Counted from the first letter of the stretch, positions 1-5,981 are shown. The stretch is 6,138 bases of DNA from an uncultured Lactobacillus sp. (GCA_946409675.1 CAMJXI010000071.1:1-6138); one strand, 5' to 3'. The notes: generated from the letters alone by a model not told the origin. Numbers and translations are program-made.

Positions 1-981
1 TCACGTTCCAACTATATTAACGATTCTAATAAAGACTTGATCCAAGAAATTGTGGCCGGAATCATCGCCAAACAACATCCGGATGGGAGTTGGGCACTCT
101 TTGGTACCAACGGCGACCCGGACATCACAAGTATGGTGTTGCAGGCCTTGAGCCCCTTCAAAAACGATGCGGCTTATTCTAAGAATATCGAGCAGGGCGT
201 GGCTAGTTTGAGTGCCATGCAAAATGCGACTGGCGGCTTCAGCGCTAATTTTGGTGGGAGCCAACAACCCGATAATGCAAACTCGGTTGCCCAAGTTTTG
301 GCTGCTTTGACGAGTTTAGGAATCGATCCAACTAGCGCTGCCTTCACCAAAAACGGCGTAACCACTGTTGACAATCTGCTTACCTTCTATGTGCCTGGCC
401 AAGGAATGAAGTATCTTTTGAGCCAAACACAAGTCAACGGCATGGCCTTAGAACAGACTTACTACGCATTGGTCGGCTATGACCGCTATTTGACGGGAGC
501 AAAGGGTCTTTATGAGATGGATGAGGTTCCGGTTGTTGATCCTACTCCAGATCCTGATCCGACTCCTGATCCTGATCCGACTCCAGATCCTGATCCGACT
601 CCAGATCCTGATCCGACTCCTGATCCGACTGAACCTGACACTGACGACAAGACAGATGAAACAAAGAATCCGGTAACGGACGATAATAATAAAACCGATG
701 AAAGTGCAGCACCTGTTGCTAATGCGACTAAGACCGCGTCAGCCACTCCCGCAACAAAGAAGAGTGCTAAAACCAAGTCTAAGAGCTGGAACTTCTCTGC
801 TCCCGCTTTCCACGAGAAGGCCGAGAAAAACACAGCCAAAAAAACGACTCCTAAAAAAGCCGTCGCTAAAAATGAAACATTGAAGACGGCAAGTATTGCC
901 GGGGTTACTGGACTTGTAGCCGTCGGACTTTTGACCGGTTTCGCCTTCAAATTTAAAATATTCAAAGGATCCGTCAAATGA
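1..981 (+). CDS. Membrane-anchored surface protein with transcobalamin/prenyltransferase-type alpha-alpha barrel (5'-truncated by window edge)
   Basis: The reading frame is open to base 1, so the start codon and any secretion signal lie upstream; the TTG at 37 is just an internal codon. Of 326 visible residues, about 1-166 carry helical repeats of the prenyltransferase/squalene-cyclase fold: HPDGSWALFGTNGDPDITS near 26-44, QNATGGFSANFGG at 74-86, and a third around 140-166. The DPDIT stretch resembles the DxDDT acid motif of cyclases but lacks the third Asp, so a binding role is likelier than catalysis. Residues 181-210 are a PTPDPD repeat stalk, followed by an Asp/Thr-rich and then a Lys-rich segment. 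A hydrophobic helix at about 297-316 with a basic tail (KFKIFKGSVK) would anchor the chain; there is no LPXTG motif. The stop overlaps the next gene by 4 bp. By family knowledge this fold is also the N-terminal domain of intrinsic factor and transcobalamin, so I infer extracellular corrinoid capture. A DUF4430 domain could also exist in the missing N-terminal part. Confidence 0.85.
   Translation, partial: SRSNYINDSNKDLIQEIVAGIIAKQHPDGSWALFGTNGDPDITSMVLQALSPFKNDAAYSKNIEQGVASLSAMQNATGGFSANFGGSQQPDNANSVAQVLAALTSLGIDPTSAAFTKNGVTTVDNLLTFYVPGQGMKYLLSQTQVNGMALEQTYYALVGYDRYLTGAKGLYEMDEVPVVDPTPDPDPTPDPDPTPDPDPTPDPDPTPDPTEPDTDDKTDETKNPVTDDNNKTDESAAPVANATKTASATPATKKSAKTKSKSWNFSAPAFHEKAEKNTAKKTTPKKAVAKNETLKTASIAGVTGLVAVGLLTGFAFKFKIFKGSVK
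541..630 (+). repeat. 18-bp in-frame tandem repeat encoding PTPDPD stalk
   Basis: Four full 18-bp units encoding PTPDPD run from 541 to 612, and a partial fifth unit (PTPDPT) runs to 630. Units differ mainly at synonymous third positions (cca/cct and cct/ccg for Pro). Because the unit is a multiple of three, gain or loss of copies would lengthen or shorten the stalk without breaking the frame. Such Pro/Asp-rich repeats usually act as stiff extended spacers that push a domain through the cell wall. Here the spacer lies between the barrel and the membrane anchor. Confidence 0.9.
964..969 (+). promoter_or_regulatory. Ribosome binding site of the lipoprotein gene, inside the preceding gene
   Basis: AAAGGA lies 8 nt before the ATG at 978 and within the last codons of the upstream gene. 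Together with the ATGA stop/start overlap, it supports 978 as the start and suggests translational coupling of the two surface proteins. Confidence 0.75.
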
Positions 982-2219
982 AAATTAATCAGAGAAAAGT
1001 ACTATCTACCCTAACCCTAATTTTGCTGACCTTTTTCCTGACTTTAACTGGTTGTCAGACTAAGGAAGCAACCACTAAACCTTTGGGAATCGACAATAGC
1101 ATCCCTCAAAGTGGTGTAATTTCTAAGGCCAAAATGGCGACCATCGCCGGCAAAAATTACAATTTCGATTTTTCCGGTACTAATTCCGGCATCGACTATA
1201 CTTGGACTTTTGCTGGTAAACAAATCCAGAATCCGGCGAAGCAAGACCTTGGTCTCGCGTTTCAAACTAAGGGACTTAGTTCCCTCAAAAAAGCTGCGGG
1301 CAATGCCCCTTATGCTCTTGGCATTAAGGTCGCTAAGTTCTATCTTGCAGGCAGCCCCATCGTCACCATTAATTTGAACGAAAAATGGGACGCCAACCAC
1401 GTTTTGGCAGTCACGGAGAAGAACGACAAGCTTCAAGAGTTAAAGACTGCAAAGCCGGCTATTAGCACTAAAAATGGCAAGACGGTCCTAACCTTTAACC
1501 TCCAAACCACCGGTAAGAAGATCTACCTTGTAGCTGGTAAGACTTTTGACGAGAAGGTTATTGCCGAAAACAAGGCACAGGAAAAGGTCTACCAGAAGGT
1601 TGCAGAAAAACACGTGGCAGATAAGAAGACCTATCGAGTTGCCTTGAAAAAAGAAGGCCAATCTTCTAGCAAAAAATCTGACACCAAAAAGACAAGCAGT
1701 AAAAAGCAAACGCCTAAAAAACCCAAAAACAGTAACCAGTCTGAAAAATCAAACGAGAACTCGCAGACGTCTGAAAAAAACGAATCCTCTACAGAAACCA
1801 AACCTACTACGGAACCTAAAACCGCCTACGTTACTTTGAGTATCGATGCTAAATCATTAGTCGGTAATTTGGACAAGGTGACAGAGACCAAACGGGATTT
1901 TGTACCAAAAGACGGCTGGATTTTGACACCAACGAAATTCAAGTTGGAAAACAAGGACACCGTCTACGATATTTTGATCAGAGCAACCAAGAAGTACGGC
2001 ATCCAAATGGAAGCAAGCTACACACCACTTTACAGTTCCTACTATATTGAAGGCATCAACCAACTTTACGAATTCGACGCGGGCTCGCTGTCGGGCTGGA
2101 TGTACAACGTCAACGGCTGGTACCCGAACTACGGTGCATCATCCTACAATTCACTTGAAGACGGCGACGTCATTGAATGGCGCTACACCAAGGAACTTGG
2201 CCACGATATCGGGCAATAA
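978..2219 (+). CDS. DUF4430 (transcobalamin-like C-terminal domain) lipoprotein
   Basis: This is a 413-residue lipoprotein. Residues 1-25 are a signal peptide with basic start (MKINQRK), hydrophobic core and lipobox LTGC, so Cys26 should be lipidated and held on the outer membrane face. Residues about 50-190 form a beta-rich domain I do not recognise. Residues about 191-222 are charged and probably helical. Residues 223-280 are a Lys/Ser/Glu/Asn-rich low-complexity linker. Residues about 283-405 match DUF4430 (transcobalamin-like C-terminal domain), seen in TVYDILIRATKKYG (328-341) and GWMYNVNGWYPN (373-384), followed by a Ser-rich turn and LEDGDVIEWRYT (393-404). By family knowledge, this beta domain covers one face of cobalamin in intrinsic factor and transcobalamin. 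The start is fixed by an AAAGGA site and 4-bp overlap with the barrel gene; the ECF genes follow after 28 nt. I infer it partners the barrel protein to bind a corrinoid and deliver it to the importer. The domain call is strong; the ligand is inferred. Confidence 0.9.
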   Translation: MKINQRKVLSTLTLILLTFFLTLTGCQTKEATTKPLGIDNSIPQSGVISKAKMATIAGKNYNFDFSGTNSGIDYTWTFAGKQIQNPAKQDLGLAFQTKGLSSLKKAAGNAPYALGIKVAKFYLAGSPIVTINLNEKWDANHVLAVTEKNDKLQELKTAKPAISTKNGKTVLTFNLQTTGKKIYLVAGKTFDEKVIAENKAQEKVYQKVAEKHVADKKTYRVALKKEGQSSSKKSDTKKTSSKKQTPKKPKNSNQSEKSNENSQTSEKNESSTETKPTTEPKTAYVTLSIDAKSLVGNLDKVTETKRDFVPKDGWILTPTKFKLENKDTVYDILIRATKKYGIQMEASYTPLYSSYYIEGINQLYEFDAGSLSGWMYNVNGWYPNYGASSYNSLEDGDVIEWRYTKELGHDIGQ

Positions 2220-2230
2220 AAATTTCAGTT

Positions 2231-2238
2231 AGAAAGGA
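2231..2238 (+). promoter_or_regulatory. Strong ribosome binding site of the EcfT gene
   Basis: AGAAAGGA sits 9 nt before the ATG at 2248 in the only true gap between genes of the operon (2220-2247). No terminator or convincing promoter fits in this 28-nt gap, so transcription probably continues while translation starts afresh. Confidence 0.75.
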
Positions 2239-2247
2239 CCATAGAAA

Positions 2248-3207
2248 ATGAAACGCGACTTATTTAAAAATTGTCATCCAATCGTTAACTTCGCGTTTTA
2301 TTTTGCTGTCCTTGGATGCAGCATGTTCATCATGCATCCCTTTATTCTGGCAATCTCGCTCATCTCGGCGATTGCCTACGCGGTGACTTTAACGAGTGCG
2401 AAACAAGTTTTGCTCTTCAATTTTAAGTTTACTTTACCGGGTTTATTGGTGGTCCTAGCAATCAACCCAATCTTCACCCACTATGGCGTAACGCCGTTAG
2501 TTACCTTATCGAACGGGAACTCGATTACTTTGGAAGCCATCGTCTATGGCTTGGTGCTTGGTTCAGTGCTGGTTGTCGCCACTAATTGGTTCACCAGTTT
2601 GAATCTGATCTTAACGCACGACAAGTTCATCGATATTATTGGGCGAATTTTGCCAAAAATTGGACTTTTGCTTTCACTGAGTTTCCGGTTCGTGCCCCTC
2701 TTCATTCAGCAATTCAAAAAAACGATTGTGACCCAGGCAAGCATTTCCCAGGGAATTCATGAGGGCAAACTTTTGACCAGATTGAAGAACGCCTTTCAAA
2801 TCACGGGCTTTATGTTCGGCTGGACGATGCAGAAAGCCTTGAACATTAGTGACGCCATGCAGTTACGCGCATATGGTACCCACAAGAGAAAACTCTACCG
2901 ACCAAACGTGTTCGATCGGAGAAATAAAATTCTACTAACGATAATAGGGGTTTTGACCGGAGTGGTCATTGCCAGTCAGTTCAACCGCGGACTCTATGCG
3001 AGCTACAACCCAATTATCAAGGTCAGTGGGCTTACTATTGCAGGAAATATCTGGACGATTCTCGGAACAATTAGTTTCGGAATTTTGGCCAACCTTCCAC
3101 TGCTTTTGCACGTCTTAGATCAACTAGAATGGCACCGCGCACAACAAAAGATTTCCCAATCTGCACAAAATAGAAACAGCTTCCTCGAGGTACTTAATCA
3201 TGATTAA
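2248..3207 (+). CDS. ecfT: ECF transporter transmembrane (T) component, EcfT/CbiQ family
   Basis: This 319-residue integral membrane protein is the scaffold that couples ATP hydrolysis to the S component in ECF importers. Hydrophobic segments lie at about 15-30, 32-50, 62-76, 95-121, 134-148, 228-244 and 266-290. The cytoplasmic coupling-helix region spans about 147-215: FRFVPLFIQQFKKTIVTQ (146-163) matches the family pattern RF-P, but the following Ala-Arg-Gly motif is replaced by ASISQG (164-169). The second coupling motif reads SDAMQLRAYG (201-210) where relatives have A-x-E-A-R-G-Y. Family membership is clear and the motif divergence is real; it may tune the protein to its own ATPase and S component. 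The stop overlaps the ATPase start by 8 bp, and the fixed T-A-S gene order suggests a dedicated (group I) ECF transporter rather than the shared lactobacillal EcfAA'T module. In the CbrTUV naming used for predicted cobalamin ECF systems, this would be the T-component role. Confidence 0.9.
   Translation: MKRDLFKNCHPIVNFAFYFAVLGCSMFIMHPFILAISLISAIAYAVTLTSAKQVLLFNFKFTLPGLLVVLAINPIFTHYGVTPLVTLSNGNSITLEAIVYGLVLGSVLVVATNWFTSLNLILTHDKFIDIIGRILPKIGLLLSLSFRFVPLFIQQFKKTIVTQASISQGIHEGKLLTRLKNAFQITGFMFGWTMQKALNISDAMQLRAYGTHKRKLYRPNVFDRRNKILLTIIGVLTGVVIASQFNRGLYASYNPIIKVSGLTIAGNIWTILGTISFGILANLPLLLHVLDQLEWHRAQQKISQSAQNRNSFLEVLNHD
3187..3190 (+). promoter_or_regulatory. Ribosome binding site of the ATPase gene within the EcfT coding end
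   Basis: GAGG lies 9 nt before the ATG at 3200, inside the final codons of the EcfT gene. It supports that start and the 8-bp overlap. Confidence 0.6.
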
Positions 3208-4813
3208 TTGTCAGAACTATTCGTTCCACTATCCTAACCAACCAGACGTGTTACACGAGTTAAGCTTCGAGCTGGAACGTGGGAGCTTCACACTTTTGTT
3301 GGGGTTAAACGGGAGTGGCAAGACCACCCTCATCAACCAACTGACACCAACGCTAGCAAGCCATGGCAACCACGAGTGCCAAATTTTGTTTGAAGATCAG
3401 CCAATCGAAGAAGTTGCACCAGAAAAGATTGGCTTCGTGATGCAGAATCCAGACGACCAGTTGGTGACCGATACTGTTTGGCACGAGCTGGCCTTTGGCT
3501 TGGAGAACCTCGGAGTAGAAACTAGTGAAATCAGACAACGAATCGCGGAGGTAGCTTCCTTCTTTGGCATCCAAAACTGGTTTGACCAGGACACGAATTC
3601 TTTATCTGGCGGGCAGAAGCAACTACTAAATCTGGCTAGTGTGATGGTGTTGAACCCAGAACTTTTGATTTTGGACGAACCGACCGCACAGTTGGATCCG
3701 ATTGCGACTGACAACTTCATTCAGATGTTGCACAAATTACACTATGAATTAGGATTGACGATTATCATCACTGAACATAATATCGAGAAGCTTTTGCCGT
3801 ATGCGACGCGAGTTTTGGCGTTAGAAAAGGGTTCATTAGTCGTTGATGATGTGACTACTAAGTCACTTAACCAAATCTGGGAAAAACTACCGCACTTACG
3901 CGGGATTTTGCCGGCAGTAACCCAGGTCACGTTAACAAAAGACGAAAAAATGGCCAACCCACCCATCCAACTGGCTGAGGGTAAAAAATGGCTAGAAGAA
4001 CAGAAAGTTGTAGCCAAGTCGTTTACAGATTCCGGAAGTCGGAGCGGTTTTGAAAAACCGATTCTTACGGCTGAGCGTATTTGGTTTCGCTACACGTTAG
4101 AGGGAATAGATCAATTGAAAGGTCTGGACTTTGCACTCTATCCAGGGCAACTAACGGCTTTGTTGGGCGGAAACGGTAGCGGAAAAAGTACGTTACTATC
4201 GCTGTTAGCGGGCTTGAACACGCCCTACCGCGGAAAAGTTTTAGTGAACGAAACGGCGGTAGCATCCATACCAGCTAAGGAAAGATTTCAAGAATTGATT
4301 AGTATTTTGCCCCAGGATCCCACAACGCTTTTCGTTAAAAACACGATCATGGCAGACCTTGTTTTGACGAACAAGGATGAGCAATTAATCTTAACTGGAG
4401 CGGAAAGTTTAGGAATTACGGACCTGCTGGATAAAAATCCACTGGATTTGAGTGGAGGGCAGCAACAGTTGGTTGGCTTGTTCAAGATTCTACTATTAAA
4501 ACCGAAGATTCTCTTTTTGGATGAACCGACGAAGGGTTTGGATCAGGTTGCGAAGCAAAAAGTTAAAGAAGTGCTTAAAGCGTTGCAGGCACAAAATGTG
4601 GCGATTTTGATGGTGACGCACGATTTGGATTTCGCAGCGGAAGTTGCGGATCAGGTAGGACTCTTCTTTAACGGAGAAATAACGAGTTTGGCGCCGACGC
4701 ATCAATTCTTTGGGAAAAATATTTTCTACACGACCCAGACAAACCGTTTGATGCAGAACTACGCACCAACGGCGATTACGGTGGCGGAGGCAGTAGCATG
4801 CCTGCAAAAATAA
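3200..4813 (+). CDS. Duplicated (A-A' fused) ECF transporter ATPase
   Basis: This 537-residue protein holds two complete ABC nucleotide-binding domains, replacing the usual separate EcfA and EcfA'. Domain 1 (about 1-230) has Walker A GLNGSGKTT (35-43), Q-loop Gln82 in MQNPDDQ, signature LSGGQ (135-139), Walker B LLILDE (155-160) and switch His193. Domain 2 (about 288-505) has Walker A GGNGSGKST (323-331), Q-loop Gln372, signature LSGGQ (417-421), Walker B ILFLDE (437-442) and His474. Both catalytic Glu residues (160, 442) are present, so both ATP sites look competent. The signatures read LSGGQKQL and LSGGQQQL, with Leu where ECF ATPases usually have Arg. A charged linker at about 231-287 joins the halves, and about 505-537 is a short C-terminal extension. 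It should sit under the membrane, bind EcfT's coupling helices and power uptake. The gene overlaps EcfT by 8 bp and the S component by 16 bp. YkoD-like HMP transporter ATPases share this fused layout, so the ATPase alone does not define substrate. Confidence 0.95.
   Translation: MINCQNYSFHYPNQPDVLHELSFELERGSFTLLLGLNGSGKTTLINQLTPTLASHGNHECQILFEDQPIEEVAPEKIGFVMQNPDDQLVTDTVWHELAFGLENLGVETSEIRQRIAEVASFFGIQNWFDQDTNSLSGGQKQLLNLASVMVLNPELLILDEPTAQLDPIATDNFIQMLHKLHYELGLTIIITEHNIEKLLPYATRVLALEKGSLVVDDVTTKSLNQIWEKLPHLRGILPAVTQVTLTKDEKMANPPIQLAEGKKWLEEQKVVAKSFTDSGSRSGFEKPILTAERIWFRYTLEGIDQLKGLDFALYPGQLTALLGGNGSGKSTLLSLLAGLNTPYRGKVLVNETAVASIPAKERFQELISILPQDPTTLFVKNTIMADLVLTNKDEQLILTGAESLGITDLLDKNPLDLSGGQQQLVGLFKILLLKPKILFLDEPTKGLDQVAKQKVKEVLKALQAQNVAILMVTHDLDFAAEVADQVGLFFNGEITSLAPTHQFFGKNIFYTTQTNRLMQNYAPTAITVAEAVACLQK
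4786..4790 (+). promoter_or_regulatory. Ribosome binding site of the S-component gene inside the ATPase gene
   Basis: GGAGG lies 7 nt before the ATG at 4798. It decides this start over the later in-frame Met at residue 40, and therefore keeps the cytoplasmic N-terminal extension and the first two membrane helices in the protein. Confidence 0.75.
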
Positions 4814-5592
4814 AGGACTACGTCAGCAATTTATATGGCAACAAAAAGTTTGAAACAGACGACTTGAAGTTTGAACATCAAGAGGAAATATATTTACCAG
4901 TTTTCACTTGGAAAATGCGGTATTTAGGAGAGTTTTGCGCGATTCTTGCTCTGCTTGGCTTAGTTATCTGGTCGGCACTCAATCTCCCCATCCGTGAAGT
5001 ACTAGCAGTCAGTTTAGCCATCGTAGTCGTTGTGGTAGCCTTCTTCCTGATCTGGTTGGAGAAGAAAAATACGTCGTCGCGTCAGCTGACGGTAATTGCT
5101 GCACTGATTGCGTTGGGCGTAGCGGGACGAGCCGCGTTCTTCATGTTCCCCCAGTTCAAACCGGTGGGAGCGATCGTGATTATTTCCGGGGCAATATTGG
5201 GACCGGAGGTAGGATTTATAGTCGGTAGTATGACGATGCTCATTTCAAATATCTTCTTTGCACAGGGACCTTGGACCCCCTGGCAGATGATTGCTTTTGG
5301 ATTGATTGGATTTATCGTGGGACTTTTAACCCATGCAAAAATTTTAAAACCAACGCGCTTGAGTTTATGTTGGTTCGGCTTTGTTAGTATAATAATAATT
5401 TACGGCGGAATCATGAATCCCGCGTCGGTACTGATGTACACGTCGGAAATTAATTGGCGGTTGATTTTGGCTGCGTATATATCGGGAGCACCAATGGATT
5501 TAGTCCATGCGATAGCGACAATTTTCTTCTTATGGTTTTTGAGTAAACCAATCATTAAAAAGTTAAGTAGGATTCAATATTTAATTAGTTGA
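4798..5592 (+). CDS. ECF transporter substrate-binding (S) component, candidate corrinoid-specific (CbrT-like)
   Basis: This is a 264-residue membrane protein. Residues 1-40 are polar and probably cytoplasmic. Two helices follow at about 43-62 and 67-87, then a charged loop (LEKKNTSSRQ, 87-96). A six-helix S-component-like core runs from about 97 to 250. The first core helix carries A101-x3-A105-x3-A109, the small-residue spacing S components use to pack against EcfT. Other marks are GRAAFFMFPQFKP (110-122), AIVIISGAILGPEVGF (125-140), SNIFFAQGPWTPWQM (150-164), and the closing SGAPMDLVHAIAT (229-241). From memory, proteins with this GPWTPWQM pattern recur in Firmicutes beside DUF4430 and cobalamin-regulated genes. 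The S component captures the vitamin in the membrane and defines substrate. Corrinoid specificity is inferred from the transcobalamin-like neighbours; no binding residue proves it. It is the last gene of the operon, starting 16 bp before the ATPase stop, with the terminator beginning 27 nt after its stop. Confidence 0.85.
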   Translation: MPAKIKDYVSNLYGNKKFETDDLKFEHQEEIYLPVFTWKMRYLGEFCAILALLGLVIWSALNLPIREVLAVSLAIVVVVVAFFLIWLEKKNTSSRQLTVIAALIALGVAGRAAFFMFPQFKPVGAIVIISGAILGPEVGFIVGSMTMLISNIFFAQGPWTPWQMIAFGLIGFIVGLLTHAKILKPTRLSLCWFGFVSIIIIYGGIMNPASVLMYTSEINWRLILAAYISGAPMDLVHAIATIFFLWFLSKPIIKKLSRIQYLIS

Positions 5593-5619
5593 TAGAAAAA
5601 TTTAAATAAATAATCATTT

Positions 5620-5654
5620 ACAGTCACTCGTTTTAACGGAGTGACTGTTTTTTT
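5620..5654 (+). terminator. Intrinsic terminator of the transporter operon
   Basis: A perfect 10-bp stem pairs 5620-5629 (acagtcactc) with 5639-5648 (gagtgactgt). The loop is nine bases, and six further T residues follow at 5649-5654. It begins 27 nt after the stop of the S-component gene and fits a Rho-independent terminator on the plus strand. Confidence 0.92.
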
Positions 5655-5766
5655 GTTGGGTTTGTGAAAACAATGCAAGAAAGCGGGAAAATGCCGGAAT
5701 TTTGAAAGATAATCTGTGTCATTGGAGAATTAATAACGTTCAATCGGTTTAAATAACTTATCTGAT

Positions 5767-5782
5767 TTTTGATCGCTTTCAT
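5767..5782 (-). promoter_or_regulatory. Weak cre-like site (possible CcpA operator)
   Basis: Read on the minus strand this is ATGAAAGCGATCAAAA. The left half ATGAAAGCG fits the catabolite-responsive element consensus WTGNAARCGNWWWCA exactly, but the right half misses the conserved C and one W. It lies about 90 bp upstream of the candidate promoter, not over it. It is a possibility only. Confidence 0.25.
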
Positions 5783-5806
5783 TATACAGGTATGTATTCG
5801 GCTAAT

Positions 5807-5863
5807 TTGATAATAAAATTCGGTAACGATAACGTTACAAAAAATAATAAATTGATAATAAAA
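5807..5863. repeat. 12-nt direct repeat TTGATAATAAAA flanking a palindrome
   Basis: TTGATAATAAAA occurs exactly at 5807-5818 and again at 5852-5863, a 45-bp period. The first nine bases (TTGATAATA) recur at 6018-6026 just before the next gene. The two full copies bracket the dyad at 5823-5838. AT-rich sequence makes chance repeats likelier, so function is uncertain. Confidence 0.6.
5823..5838. promoter_or_regulatory. Candidate operator, inverted repeat GTAACG-ATAA-CGTTAC
   Basis: Perfect 6-bp arms are separated by 4 bp, and the right part contains the 8-bp palindrome TAACGTTA (5830-5837). The element lies just upstream of the candidate promoter -35 at 5875, a usual place for an activator or repressor site. 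The CG-centred AACGTT core resembles LacI-family operators in general style, but no regulator can be named. A related word, TAACGTT, recurs at 5734-5740. Confidence 0.45.
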
Positions 5864-5874
5864 GAACAATTTCC

Positions 5875-5902
5875 TTGTCTTTTGTTATTTTCCTGTCATA
5901 AT
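5875..5902 (+). promoter_or_regulatory. Candidate sigma-A promoter with extended -10 for the KxYKxGK gene
   Basis: The -35 is TTGTCT (5875-5880, 4 of 6 to TTGACA) and the -10 is CATAAT (5897-5902, 5 of 6 to TATAAT), with 16 bp between. A TG one base before the -10 (5894-5895) makes an extended -10. Transcription would begin near 5909, giving a leader of about 150 nt. A weaker alternative is TTGTAT (5966-5971) with TATTAT (5988-5993), which would give a shorter leader. Confidence 0.5.
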
Positions 5903-5938
5903 GTCATTGTAGGAATACCGTCATTTAGGTGTTAACGC

Positions 5939-5981
5939 AAATTGTGACGATTTTCTAAATAGTTATTGTATATCACAATTT
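5939..5981. promoter_or_regulatory. Spaced inverted repeat AAATTGTGA / TCACAATTT in the leader
   Basis: A perfect 9-bp inverted repeat pairs 5939-5947 with 5973-5981, with 25 bp between. If transcription starts near 5909, it lies in the 5' leader and could form a stem with a large loop. As DNA it could be two half-sites about three helical turns apart. The TGTGA/TCACA words recall CRP/FNR half-sites, but the spacing is too wide for one such dimer. Confidence 0.4.

Noticed and set aside
37..39. TTG as the start codon of the first gene
   Set aside because: The frame stays open to base 1, no ribosome binding site precedes it, and the visible barrel would lack a secretion signal. It is an internal Leu codon.
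115..129. DPDIT as a squalene-hopene cyclase DxDDT catalytic motif, making the first gene a terpene cyclase
   Set aside because: The third Asp is replaced by Ile, only a few repeats are present before the stalk, and the neighbours are transport genes. A non-catalytic ligand-binding barrel fits better.
510..977. Long minus-strand open frame (155 codons) opposite the first gene
   Set aside because: Its Gly/Ser/Val-rich repeat is just the complement of the Pro-Asp-Thr stalk. It has no supporting start signals.
2220..2247. Separate promoter for the ECF genes
   Set aside because: The 28-nt gap contains a ribosome binding site but no -35/-10 pair, and no terminator precedes it.
5673..5705. Ten-codon open frame after the terminator
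   Set aside because: It is very short, lacks a ribosome binding site, and shows no leader-peptide character such as runs of one amino acid.
5633..5869. Minus-strand open frame of 78 codons in the intergenic region
   Set aside because: It starts at TTG with a purine run only about 3 nt away, is rich in Ile/Phe/Tyr/Asn as expected from AT-rich noise, and ends inside the operon terminator.
5965..5979. ATTGT-ATATC-ACAAT as a CRP/FNR-type site
   Set aside because: The arms fit TTGT/ACAA only loosely, and no part matches TGTGA-N6-TCACA or TTGAT-N4-ATCAA fully. It overlaps the longer, more exact 9-bp inverted repeat.
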